From: an uncultured Hungatella sp. | GTDB taxonomy: Bacteria > Bacillota > Clostridia > Lachnospirales > Lachnospiraceae | Reading direction: 5' to 3' | NCBI GenBank assembly: GCA_910586845.1 | Contig: CAJUJV010000073.1 | Location: 3,827-20,733, forward strand | DNA: 16,907 nucleotides | Part shown: piece after piece, positions 1 through 7,607 of the stretch | How positions within the stretch are numbered: position 1 is the stretch's first letter | Layout: every line of letters starts with the position of its first letter | Position numbers and translations under genes: made by a program | The notes under the pieces: model-generated | The model's input: the letters and a program-made list of their open reading frames with translations, nothing else | What the model was told of the DNA's origin: nothing | Database searches by the model: none

Positions 1-1311
1 CTCTTTCCGCTCCGTGTAGTTATGTCTGAATTCCTCCATGATCTGCTCAGGCGCAACCTCTCCCTGTTTTTCGGAGATGGCCTGGATCACATCGGCAAAT
101 TCTTTATGCATCCCCTTGGGCAGCTTAAATCCAAAGAATGTATCCATGATAAATGCCACGCCGCCTTTGCCGGACTGGCTGTTGATGCGGACCACCGGCT
201 CGTACTGACGGCCGATGTCTGCCGGGTCGATGGGCAGATAGGGAACCTCCCAGTACTGGCCGCCTCTTTCCTTGAGGGCTGCCATACCTTTGTTGATGGC
301 ATCCTGATGGGAGCCGGAAAACGCGGTGAATACCAGCTTCCCTGCATATGGATGGCGCTCGGGGATATCCATCTTGGTACAGCGCTCGTAAACCTCCGCG
401 ATGGTGCGGATATTCTCGATCTTCAGCTGCGGATCAATGCCCTGGGAGAACATATTGTATGCCAGGGTCAGGATATCCACATTGCCTGTCCGCTCTCCGT
501 TGCCGAAAAGCGTTCCTTCCACTCTCTCGGCCCCTGCCAGGAGGGCAAGTTCTGTGGCAGCTACCCCGGTTCCCCGGTCATTGTGGGGATGTACGCTTAA
601 GATGATGCTGTCCCTGTTCTTAAAGTGAGTATTCATCCACTCGATCTGATCTGCATACACGTTTGGAGTGGTCATCTCCACCGTGGACGGCAGATTGATG
701 ATAATGGGATTCTCCGGCGTGGCGCCCCAGGTCTCCTGTACTGCCGTGCAGATCTCAAGGGCATACTCCAGCTCTGTCCCCGTAAAGCTCTCCGGCGAAT
801 ATTCCAGCACCAGATTGCCGTCATAGTTTCTGGCATATTTTTTCACCATATTGGTCCCGTCAACAGCGATCTGAGTGATCTCTTCCATGGACTTATGGAA
901 TACGACATCCCTCTGAAGAGTGGAGGTGGAGTTATAAATGTGTACCACCACATTCTTTATGCCCTGTATGGCCTCGAAAGTCCTTTTGATCAGATGCTCC
1001 CTGCACTGCACCAGTACCTGAAGCCGCACATCATCGGGGATCATGCGCCGTTCTACCAGCTGACGGAGAAAATCGTACTCGATCTGGGAAGCTGCGGGAA
1101 AACCTACTTCGATCTCCTTGAAACCCAGATCCACCAGCATCCGGAAAAACTCCATTTTCTCTTCCACTACCATGGGCTCCACCAGAGCCTGGTTGCCGTC
1201 CCGCAGATCCACACTACACCACACAGGCGCCTTCTCAATCTGCTTAAAGGGCCAGGTTCTGGCCGGAAAATCAACAACAGGTACTCTTCGATATCTCTGA
1301 TAATTTAACAT
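1..1311 (-). CDS. leuA: 2-isopropylmalate synthase, N-terminal 437 residues (runs off left edge)
   Basis: Catalyses the first committed step of leucine synthesis, condensing acetyl-CoA with 2-oxoisovalerate in the cytoplasm. Reading the minus strand from an ATG at 1311 gives an open frame to base 1. Visible motifs are DLRDGNQAL (residues 35-43), the metal-binding HPHNDRGTG (241-249; His241 and His243), GNGERTGN (270-277) and SGKGGVAF (380-387), which together define the HMGL-like TIM barrel of the LeuA family. The early PVVDFPARTWPFKQIEKAPVW stretch resembles the longer LeuA subtype of about 550-560 residues, so the C-terminal leucine-sensing domain probably lies outside the window. An AGGAGG sits 7 bases before the ATG. 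The gene lies 46 bases downstream of the M20 peptidase gene on the same strand, so it is probably co-transcribed with it. No T-box or leader peptide is visible in that gap. Plus-strand reading frames here are shadows. Confidence 0.95.
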   Translation of the reverse strand, partial: MLNYQRYRRVPVVDFPARTWPFKQIEKAPVWCSVDLRDGNQALVEPMVVEEKMEFFRMLVDLGFKEIEVGFPAASQIEYDFLRQLVERRMIPDDVRLQVLVQCREHLIKRTFEAIQGIKNVVVHIYNSTSTLQRDVVFHKSMEEITQIAVDGTNMVKKYARNYDGNLVLEYSPESFTGTELEYALEICTAVQETWGATPENPIIINLPSTVEMTTPNVYADQIEWMNTHFKNRDSIILSVHPHNDRGTGVAATELALLAGAERVEGTLFGNGERTGNVDILTLAYNMFSQGIDPQLKIENIRTIAEVYERCTKMDIPERHPYAGKLVFTAFSGSHQDAINKGMAALKERGGQYWEVPYLPIDPADIGRQYEPVVRINSQSGKGGVAFIMDTFFGFKLPKGMHKEFADVIQAISEKQGEVAPEQIMEEFRHNYTERKE

Positions 1312-1357
1312 GATGTTTCCTCCTCATATAATGTCTAAAGCCGTGGGGTCTTCCGGG

Positions 1358-2542
1358 TCATGACTGTTTTTCCACGCCATGTCCACAGTAGTTTAATACC
1401 ATCTGAAACCCGATCCTGTATCCCGGCAGAAGCGAATCTATGACCACATATTCTTCCCTGGTATGAGCGCCTCCTCCTTCGTAAGTACCCAGACACAGGC
1501 TGGGGATCCCCATGGACAGAGGGATGTTGCAGTCTGTGGAACCTGGATGCTGTTCCGGAGCGCTTCCTGTATACTCTTCGATGGTATCGGAAGCCAGACG
1601 GATCATCCTGTCCTGCACCAGCCTGTCCACATCGCCTTCGCAGGGCCGCAGTCCCACGATCTCTGTCTCGATCTCCACTCCCCTGCTCTTCATATCCTCT
1701 ATAACAGCTTCAAACTGCTCTTCCATATATGCCAGCCCTTCCCGGCTGTCGGAACGAAACTCATAGAGCATCTCCGCAGACTGGGCAATGGTGTTCACCG
1801 ACGTTCCTCCGGAGATCATGCCTACATTATAGGTGGTCTTTCCCTGAGCAGGAACCTGGATCTGATAGAGTGTGTGGATCAGTTCGGACAGCTGGGCAAT
1901 GGCGTTGGGATTGCCGAAAGAGCTGTAGGAATGGCCTCCGATGGTCCGCACTCCGATCCGTAATCTTTTGGAACCTACGGCGTGGGCAACCAGGGATGAC
2001 ATGCCGCCGTCAAAACTGTAAAATTCGCGGATCCGTTTTCCGTAAGTCTCACAGATCTTCCGGGAGCCTTTCAGATTGCCCAGGCCCTCCTCTCCGGAAT
2101 TGCACACCAGGACCAGACCATGGGACTGTGTCCCCGCAGCAGCCTCCGCCTCCAGCTGTTTTGCCAGCCCCGTCTCCGTCAGATATCCGGCGATCATCAG
2201 CAGGCAGACCAGATTGGCCGTATCGTCGCCTGCTCCGGGGCAGCAGATCCTGCCGTCCTCGACCTTCAGAGGCAGGGGCGTGGTATCGGGAAATACCACG
2301 TCTGTATGGGCCATGAACACTACCACAGGATTGTCCTTCGTGACGGCTATGGGATAGACTACATTGAGAGCTTCATCGATAAATACCCCCTCTGCTCCTC
2401 TTTCCTCCAGCCATTTCCTGCAGAAATCGGCCCGCTTCTCCTCATGATTGGAAGGGGAGGGGATCTGGGCCAGGGTGATCAGAAGCTCCCTGGCCTCCTG
2501 TTCATGTCCATGAATATAATCAAGTACTTTCTGCTCCAGCAT
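1358..2542 (-). CDS. M20 family metallopeptidase (peptidase T / ArgE-DapE-like)
   Basis: A 394-residue zinc-dependent amidohydrolase of the M20 clan, expected to cleave peptides or N-acyl amino acids in the cytoplasm. The metal-site motifs are all present: AHTDVVFPD (His79, Asp81), GAGDDTANL (Asp106), NSGEEGLGN (Glu151/Glu152), FDGGM (Asp178) and GGGAHTREE near the C-terminus (His360). GGHSYSSFG (residues 202-210) marks the inserted dimerisation domain. The spacing of motifs and total length are normal for the family. The ATG at 2542 follows an AAGGAGG, and the gene begins 24 bases after glmM ends, so it is likely the second gene of a glmM-M20-leuA transcript. The substrate cannot be read from the sequence; tripeptidase, carboxypeptidase and acyl-amino-acid deacylase activities all occur in this family. 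Confidence 0.9.
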   Translation of the reverse strand: MLEQKVLDYIHGHEQEARELLITLAQIPSPSNHEEKRADFCRKWLEERGAEGVFIDEALNVVYPIAVTKDNPVVVFMAHTDVVFPDTTPLPLKVEDGRICCPGAGDDTANLVCLLMIAGYLTETGLAKQLEAEAAAGTQSHGLVLVCNSGEEGLGNLKGSRKICETYGKRIREFYSFDGGMSSLVAHAVGSKRLRIGVRTIGGHSYSSFGNPNAIAQLSELIHTLYQIQVPAQGKTTYNVGMISGGTSVNTIAQSAEMLYEFRSDSREGLAYMEEQFEAVIEDMKSRGVEIETEIVGLRPCEGDVDRLVQDRMIRLASDTIEEYTGSAPEQHPGSTDCNIPLSMGIPSLCLGTYEGGGAHTREEYVVIDSLLPGYRIGFQMVLNYCGHGVEKQS

Positions 2543-2566
2543 CTTTGGTCCTCCTTTTTCTGACTT

Positions 2567-3919
2567 TTACAGAAGATGTCCTCTGTCCTTCATGACTTCA
2601 ATAACCTGGTCCACATAAGTCTCGCAGATATCGCGGCTGGCGGCTTCCACCATAACCCGGACTACCGGCTCCGTACCTGACTGACGCAGCAGGATCCGTC
2701 CGCTTTCTCCCAGACTCTCCGACACCCGGGCCACCTGAGCCTTTACCTCCGGGTCTTCCTGGGCTGCCAGTTTATCCTTTACCTTTACATTTTTCAGAAC
2801 CTGGGGATAGATCTCCACCTCTGCCGCCAGCTTTGTGAGAGGCTGCTTCTTCTCCAGGATCACTTCCATCACTTTCAGGGATGTCAGAATCCCGTCTCCC
2901 GTGGTGGCATGCTTGCTGAAAATAATATGGCCTGACTGCTCTCCGCCCAGACAGTGGCCGTTGGCAGACATGTTCTCATAGACGTATTTATCTCCTACCG
3001 CCGTCTTTTCGTAGGCGATGCCTTCCCGGTCCAGTGCCTTGTAGAGCCCGAAGTTGGACATAATGGTAGTCACGATCGTGTTGTTTACCAGGATCCCCTG
3101 TTCCTTCATATACTTTCCGCAGATGTACATGATCTTGTCGCCGTCCACGACTTCCCCCTCGCTGTCAACGGCGATACACCGGTCCGCATCTCCGTCGTAG
3201 GCAAATCCTACGTCCAGATGCTTTTCCCTGACATATTTCTGCAGCACCTCGATATGAGTGGAGCCGCAGTCCGTATTGATATTCAGACCATTGGGATTGT
3301 TGTTGATCACATAGGTATCGGCTCCCAGGGCATCGAACACATTCTTGGCTATGGCTGAAGCGCTGCCGTTGGCACAGTCCAGACCTACACGCATATTTTT
3401 AAAGGATCGGGTGGCTATGGAGATCAGGTATCCGATATAGCGGTTCCGTCCCGCAGCAAAATCCGTAGTCCGCCCGATACTGTCCTTTCTCGCTAGAGGG
3501 ATCTCTCCCATCTCCCCGTCCAGATATTTCTCTATCTCCAGGATCACGGACTCTTCCAGTTTCTCTCCCTGCCCGTTGATGACTTTGATGCCGTTGTCAT
3601 AGAACGGGTTATGGCTGGCAGAGATCATGATCCCGCAGTCAAAGCCCTCCGTGCGGACCACATAGGATACGCTGGGAGTCGTGGTCACATGGAGAAGGGA
3701 TACGTCGGCGCCGGAGGCTGTCAGCCCCGCCACCAGAGAATACTCAAACATATAGCTGCTTCTCCTGGTATCCTTGCCGATCACCACTCTGCATCTGGTA
3801 TCCGGCTCCTTCTGTCCGTAATACCATCCCAGAAACCGTCCCACCTTATAGGCGTGCTCCACTGTCAGATCTGCATTGGCCTCCCCGCGGAAACCGTCTG
3901 TTCCAAAATATTTTCCCAT
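2567..3919 (-). CDS. glmM: Phosphoglucosamine mutase GlmM
   Basis: Interconverts glucosamine-6-phosphate and glucosamine-1-phosphate, feeding UDP-GlcNAc and so peptidoglycan synthesis. The 450-residue length is typical. Four phosphohexomutase signatures are present: the N-terminal KYFGTDGFRG (residues 3-12), the catalytic phosphoserine loop ISASHNPFYDNG (Ser102), the Mg-binding DGDADR (242-247), the sugar-binding GEQSGH (326-331), and the C-terminal phosphate-binding RQSGTEP (412-418). GEQSGH rather than the GEMSGH more usual in phosphomannomutases, plus the FGTDGFRG start, favours GlmM. It is the first gene after the promoter at 3966-3994, with a GAGG-type ribosome binding site before the ATG at 3919. 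Confidence 0.97.
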   Translation of the reverse strand: MGKYFGTDGFRGEANADLTVEHAYKVGRFLGWYYGQKEPDTRCRVVIGKDTRRSSYMFEYSLVAGLTASGADVSLLHVTTTPSVSYVVRTEGFDCGIMISASHNPFYDNGIKVINGQGEKLEESVILEIEKYLDGEMGEIPLARKDSIGRTTDFAAGRNRYIGYLISIATRSFKNMRVGLDCANGSASAIAKNVFDALGADTYVINNNPNGLNINTDCGSTHIEVLQKYVREKHLDVGFAYDGDADRCIAVDSEGEVVDGDKIMYICGKYMKEQGILVNNTIVTTIMSNFGLYKALDREGIAYEKTAVGDKYVYENMSANGHCLGGEQSGHIIFSKHATTGDGILTSLKVMEVILEKKQPLTKLAAEVEIYPQVLKNVKVKDKLAAQEDPEVKAQVARVSESLGESGRILLRQSGTEPVVRVMVEAASRDICETYVDQVIEVMKDRGHLL

Positions 3920-3965
3920 TTTTCTGTCCTCTCAATTCTACATGATTCCCCCAAAAATCCACCAT

Positions 3966-3994
3966 AGTATAACATACTTTTTTCCCGTTTGCAA
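3966..3994 (-). promoter_or_regulatory. Sigma-A-type promoter for glmM operon
   Basis: On the minus strand a TTGCAA -35 box (3994-3989) is followed after exactly 17 bases by a TATACT -10 box (3971-3966), with a TG one base upstream making an extended -10. Transcription would start near 3959, about 40 bases before the glmM ATG. The -35 box almost touches the sortase stop codon, so glmM is probably transcribed separately from the sortase gene. Confidence 0.75.
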
Positions 3995-3995
3995 T

Positions 3996-4802
3996 TTACT
4001 CTTCTCCTGCTTCCAGAGCAAACAGCACGGTCCGCCCGTCGTTTACCTCATAACTGCAGGTCACCAGCACATAGAGATTGTTCACCGGCTCTTCCGGGAA
4101 CCAGGCATACTCGCAGGGTTCCAGCATCATCCGGACAAATTCCTGGAATGATTCATAAGTTCTGAATCTGGTCTTGCGCACCATAGGATTGTTTTCTATG
4201 TAATAGCAGGCCGCCGCTTTCAGATGGATAGTCTCTTTCGGCGTATAGATCTCAAAATACTGATGTTCTTTAAAATAATCCTCATCCTTATACTTCACCA
4301 CATCCTTAAACATGGAACCGTTTTTCATGTGGTGGCCATAGAGGATGCTGTTGTAGCCTCTCATGTCGCTCTGGCTCTCAAAGTCCAGGAAAATAGTGCC
4401 TGCCGACGTCTCTTCCCCCTCGAAACTCTTATGCAGGTACGTGTCATTGTCCGCCGCCTGGACGATAGGATAATCAATATTCGTATCCGGAATGCGGATC
4501 CAGCCCACGATATCCGGGTTGATGGCTGCCAGCTCTTCAAAATTGATGGGCGACACATAGGGAGGTTCCGTCTCTCTCTGGGTCTCCTCCTCCGTCTCCT
4601 CCTCCAAAACCGTGGTTGACTCTTCTTCCGTGGCGGCCGTCTCCGTGGCGATCTGAGCCAGCCTTTCATATTCCTGCTGGGCTTTCCAGTTCTCCAGATA
4701 TTCGCTGAAGAACCAGAATCCGCTTACAAGGGCAACCGCGATGAGAACAGCCAGTATTATCTTATGCCGGCGGTCGCGGCTTTGTGCCTTTTTCTCTTCC
4801 AT
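3996..4802 (-). CDS. Class B sortase (SrtB-like), membrane anchored
   Basis: A 268-residue transpeptidase expected to join sorting-signal proteins to the cell wall from the outer face of the membrane. A basic N-terminus is followed by one membrane segment (about residues 14-32). A Glu/Thr-rich linker (52-80) follows, then the sortase barrel beginning at INPDIVGWIRIPDTNIDYP. The catalytic triad is visible: His157 in YGHHM, Cys249 in LVTCSYE and Arg257 in DGRTVLFA. The long helical insertion before the Cys strand, with YFKEHQYFEIYTP and the following segment, is typical of class B. A GAGGAGGAG ribosome binding site precedes the ATG at 4802. No LPXTG/NPXTN substrate or pilin gene is nearby, so it looks like a stand-alone housekeeping sortase. 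It is divergent from the BTAD regulator, which may or may not be functionally related. Confidence 0.93.
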   Translation of the reverse strand: MEEKKAQSRDRRHKIILAVLIAVALVSGFWFFSEYLENWKAQQEYERLAQIATETAATEEESTTVLEEETEEETQRETEPPYVSPINFEELAAINPDIVGWIRIPDTNIDYPIVQAADNDTYLHKSFEGEETSAGTIFLDFESQSDMRGYNSILYGHHMKNGSMFKDVVKYKDEDYFKEHQYFEIYTPKETIHLKAAACYYIENNPMVRKTRFRTYESFQEFVRMMLEPCEYAWFPEEPVNNLYVLVTCSYEVNDGRTVLFALEAGEE

Positions 4803-4851
4803 AATCTTCTCCTCCTCATGAATAACATCGGTTTTTAATTACTCTAACACA

Positions 4852-4857
4852 ATTATA
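4852..4857 (-). promoter_or_regulatory. Possible -10 box for the sortase gene
   Basis: A perfect TATAAT lies on the minus strand 50 bases upstream of the sortase ATG, in an AT-rich divergent spacer. No -35 box at normal spacing was found; the nearest TTGCAA is 21 bases away, too far for a standard promoter. The call rests on the -10 match and position only. Confidence 0.4.
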
Positions 4858-4913
4858 TCCCTGTTACAAATATATTTTTTGCAAATCTTTATCTGGCTTT
4901 CTGACCTGATAAA

Positions 4914-4922
4914 TGATATACT
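4914..4922 (+). promoter_or_regulatory. Extended -10 promoter for the BTAD regulator
   Basis: TGATATACT on the plus strand is an extended -10 element, 35 bases before the ATG at 4957. The -35 region is poor (CTGGCT or TGGCTT), as is common for extended -10 promoters. The same TGnTATACT form occurs at the glmM and rpmE promoters in this window, which supports the reading. Confidence 0.5.
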
Positions 4923-4956
4923 GTTCCTGAGTCTGTTTATGATGGGGGGAAACGTT

Positions 4957-6159
4957 ATGAACGGCAGTTATAAATCTGTCATCCATGTAACTACATTCGG
5001 TGAATTTTCTATGGAGTTCAACGGGCATCGGATCAGCGATGCCGACGATCACTCAAAAAAGCCATGGCTTCTGCTGGAATATCTGATCCTTTTCCGCAAT
5101 CGGGAGATCAGTCCTGAGGAACTGTCAGAAGCCGTCTGAGGAAGCCGGGATAGTACGAATCCTGCCGGCGCCCTGAAAACCCTGATGCATCGCACAAGAA
5201 AACTTCTGGAGCCTCTGGAATATCCTCCCCGGCAGCTGATCCCTCACCGCTGCGGTTCTTATGCCTGGACGAAAGAGCCGGAGACTTCCGTGGATATCGA
5301 TCTGTTTGAAAATCTGGCTGCCGCGGCTCTGGATACGTCGGAAGATCCTGACAACCGTCTGGAATGCTGTCTTGAGGCCCTCGATCTGTATCGGGGCGAC
5401 TTTCTCGCCGGCTCCGGCTGTCAGTCCTGGATCATTCCTCTGTCTGCCTACTACAGGAATATGTGCCGGAGGCTTCTGCTTCTGACGGTCTCTCTTTTGA
5501 CGGAGCGGGAAGATTATCCCCGGATCATCGGGATCTGCGAGAAGGGGCTGACCATTTTTCCACATGACGAGGAGCTGCTTTACAGTCTGATCTTCTCTCT
5601 CTACCGCTGCGGCCGGCAGACGGAAGCTCTTGACCGCTACACCAAAGGGACCGAAAGGCTGTACCGGGATCTGGGCATCACGCCTTCTGCGGATCTCCGG
5701 TCTTTGTATCAGATCATCTGCAGCGCCTCCCACGAGATGAATATGGATTTAAAGCTTATAGAAGAATCTTTTATGGAAGAGGCCCTGGAAGAAGGCGCCT
5801 GTTTCTGTGAACTGCCGGTGTTCCGCGATATCTACCGGCTGGAACAGAGATCTTCTGGACGCAGCGATTATCCCGTCCATCTTTGTCTTGTCACCCTGAC
5901 GGACCCTCACGGTAACCCTCTCCGGCCTCAGCTGTTAAAGAACCAGGAAGAAATCCTGGCCTCGGTTATCCGGTCCTCTCTGCGGGCCGGCGACGTGTAT
6001 TCTGCTTTTAATGCCAGCCAGTATGTTATCCTTCTTCCCACTTCCGCCCCGGAAAACTGCCGGCCGGTTATGGAGCGGATCGTCCGCACCTTCCATGATG
6101 TATGCTCACAGGATGATGTTCGGGTCACATACTCTATCCAGTCTTCTCTGTCTCAGTGA
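4957..6159 (+). pseudogene. SARP/BTAD-type transcriptional regulator with degenerate GGDEF-like tail, interrupted by in-frame TGA
   Basis: Without the stop at codon 61 (5137-5139) this would be a 399-residue regulator in one frame. The ATG at 4957 has a GGGGGGA site 5 bases upstream; earlier in-frame ATGs lack one. Residues 1-95 look like an OmpR-type winged helix (IHVTTFGEFSMEFNG, then PWLLLEYLILFRNREIS, then ALKTLMHRTRKLLEPL). Residues about 105-255 match the bacterial transcriptional activator (BTAD) helical repeat domain (LYRGDFLAG, GRQTEALDRY, LGITPSADLRSLY). The last 130 residues resemble a GGDEF domain without its active site: RAGDVYSAFNASQYVILLP sits where active cyclases have GGDEF. 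The stop falls where relatives usually have Trp in an (L)W motif before the NPAxALK segment, so a TGG-to-TGA change is likely. No other lesion occurs in the following 339 codons, so the loss is recent, a sequencing error, or tolerated by readthrough. Its targets are unknown; the sortase gene is divergent. Confidence 0.8.
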
Positions 6160-6174
6160 GACTGCATCGAAACA

Positions 6175-6215
6175 GCCCCGGGAGTGCGCCGTGCACTCTC
6201 AGGGCCGTTCCTTTT
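6175..6215 (+). terminator. Terminator hairpin between convergent genes
   Basis: GAGTGC (6182-6187) pairs with GCACTC (6193-6198) around a GCCGT loop, extended outward by GCCC/GGGC (6175-6178 with 6202-6205) across a 3x3 internal loop. A T-rich stretch (CGTTCCTTTTCT) follows on the plus strand, so it can end the BTAD transcript. It sits immediately after the likely original stop of the minus-strand small gene and may serve both directions, although the minus-strand U-tract is weak. Confidence 0.6.
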
Positions 6216-6493
6216 CTAAAAGCTTTATTACCTCTTTATAGGCTATGCACCATCCTTCCAGGATTTTGTAGTGATAGTGCTCGTCATACTTCCTCCATAC
6301 CGGGGAGCTCTTCCTTCAGATCGGCCAGCAGCGCCTCAGGGGACTGCCCTTTTTTCAGAAGGGAAAGGATATGCTCAAAGGCCTCCAGCTTTTTGGCCAC
6401 CGTCACCGACCGCTGGACATCGCTTTTGTATTCCTCGTATTCTTCTCTGCTTAATGCTATCTTTTCTTCAATTTCTCTATATAACTCTTCCAT
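6199..6493 (-). pseudogene. Small unknown gene downstream of prfA, apparently frameshifted
   Basis: The undisturbed frame from ATG 6493 encodes 69 residues and stops at TGA 6286-6284. It is rich in Glu/Lys, probably helical, with no domain recognised. Beyond the stop, the +1 frame stays open and protein-like up to TGA 6201-6199 (VWRKYDEHYHYKILEGW, then CIAYKEVIKLLEKERP). Removing one C from the CCCC run at 6305-6302 joins the two into one 97-residue protein, and the rejoined stop lies directly before the terminator hairpin. A one-base insertion in a homopolymer, a sequencing error, or +1 slippage at CCC-G would all explain this. The gene starts 10 bases after the prfA stop, so it is probably the last gene of the DUF1385-prmC-prfA operon. 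Its function is unknown. Confidence 0.65.
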
Positions 6494-6503
6494 GTATTCT
6501 GCC

Positions 6504-7583
6504 TCACAGCCCCTGTTCTTCCAGCCGGCTCAGCTTTCTGGCCTGATCGGCGGCGATCAGACTGTCGATGATCTCCTGAATATCCCCGTTCATCACCGAG
6601 TCGATCTTGTACAGAGTCAGTTTGATCCGGTGCTCTGTGACGCGTCCCTGGGGAAAGTTGTAGGTGCGGATCTTCTCGGACCGGTCTCCGGTGCCGATCT
6701 GGCTCCTCCGCTCCTCGGCCTCGGAACTCTGGCGTTTCTCCAGCTCGATATCATACAGCTTGGAACGCAGCAGACGAAAAGCCTTTTCCTTGTTCTGCAG
6801 CTGGGATTTTTCTGTCTGGCTGTAAATGACGATGCCTGTGGGAATATGGGTCAGACGCACAGCAGAGTCTGTGGTGTTAACGCACTGGCCGCCGTTGCCG
6901 GAAGCACGCATCACATCGATGCGGCAGTCCTTCATATCGATCTGTACATCTACTTCCTCTGCCTCCGGCATCACTGCAACCGTAGCCGTGGATGTGTGGA
7001 TTCTGCCTCCGCTCTCCGTCTCCGGCACCCTCTGGACCCGGTGAACTCCGCTTTCGTATTTCAGTTTGGAATAAGCGCCTTTGCCCGTGACCATGGCAAT
7101 GACTTCCTTGAATCCGCCGATGCCGTTCTCGTTGACGCTGACGATCTCCACCTTCCATCGCTGGCTCTCGGCATAATTCACATACATACGATACAGCTCT
7201 GCCGCAAACAGCGCCGCCTCGTCGCCGCCTGCTCCTGCCCGGATCTCCAGGATAATATTCTTGTCGTCATTGGGATCTTTGGGAAGGAGAAGGATCTTCA
7301 GTTCCTGCTCCAGCTCCTCCAGCCGCTTTTTGGCGTCGGACAGCTCTTCCTTGGCCAGTTCTCTCATCTCCTCGTCGTTCTCTTCTTCCAGAAGAGCGAC
7401 GCTGTCTTCAATATCCTGGTTGGCTTTCTTGTACTGCTGATACGTCTCCACAATAGGGGACAGGTCCGCCTGCTCTTTCATCAGCCGGCGGAAGCGGTTC
7501 TGGTCCTCTGCTACAGAAGGGTTGTTCAGCTCCAGCATCAACTCTTCATAGTGGATCAGCATATCATCTAAATGTTCAAACAT
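6504..7583 (-). CDS. prfA: Peptide chain release factor 1 (RF1)
   Basis: Terminates translation at UAA and UAG on the ribosome. The 359-residue length is standard. Domain 1 is an N-terminal helical coiled-coil (about 1-100). The stop-codon recognition motif is PET (residues 187-189) in HRVQRVPETESGGRIHTS; the PxT form marks RF1, whereas RF2 has SPF. The peptidyl-tRNA hydrolysis motif GGQ is at 231-233 in RASGNGGQCVNTTDS, with Gln233 the substrate of PrmC. The ATG at 7583 follows AAGGAGG. The gene lies 24 bases after prmC, in the conserved prmC-prfA pair. Confidence 0.98.
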   Translation of the reverse strand: MFEHLDDMLIHYEELMLELNNPSVAEDQNRFRRLMKEQADLSPIVETYQQYKKANQDIEDSVALLEEENDEEMRELAKEELSDAKKRLEELEQELKILLLPKDPNDDKNIILEIRAGAGGDEAALFAAELYRMYVNYAESQRWKVEIVSVNENGIGGFKEVIAMVTGKGAYSKLKYESGVHRVQRVPETESGGRIHTSTATVAVMPEAEEVDVQIDMKDCRIDVMRASGNGGQCVNTTDSAVRLTHIPTGIVIYSQTEKSQLQNKEKAFRLLRSKLYDIELEKRQSSEAEERRSQIGTGDRSEKIRTYNFPQGRVTEHRIKLTLYKIDSVMNGDIQEIIDSLIAADQARKLSRLEEQGL

Positions 7584-7607
7584 GGCTGCCTCCTTTTTCT
7601 TTTTTAT

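Noticed and set aside
22..1308. Plus-strand reading frames of 192 and 227 codons at the left edge
   Set aside because: They lie opposite leuA, whose minus-strand frame carries all family motifs; the plus-strand translations have no recognisable features or ribosome binding sites.
1312..1357. A T-box or leader peptide before leuA
   Set aside because: The gap is only 46 bases and shows no structure beyond the ribosome binding site.
5137..5170. Selenocysteine recoding at the BTAD in-frame TGA
   Set aside because: A small stem (GCCGG/CCGGC at 5144-5148 and 5165-5169) does follow the TGA, but it is bulged, its loop lacks recognisable SECIS features, and the position corresponds to Trp rather than Cys in the family.
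6156..7571. A 471-codon plus-strand open frame
   Set aside because: It is antisense to prfA, has no good start signal, and arises from codon bias of the real gene.
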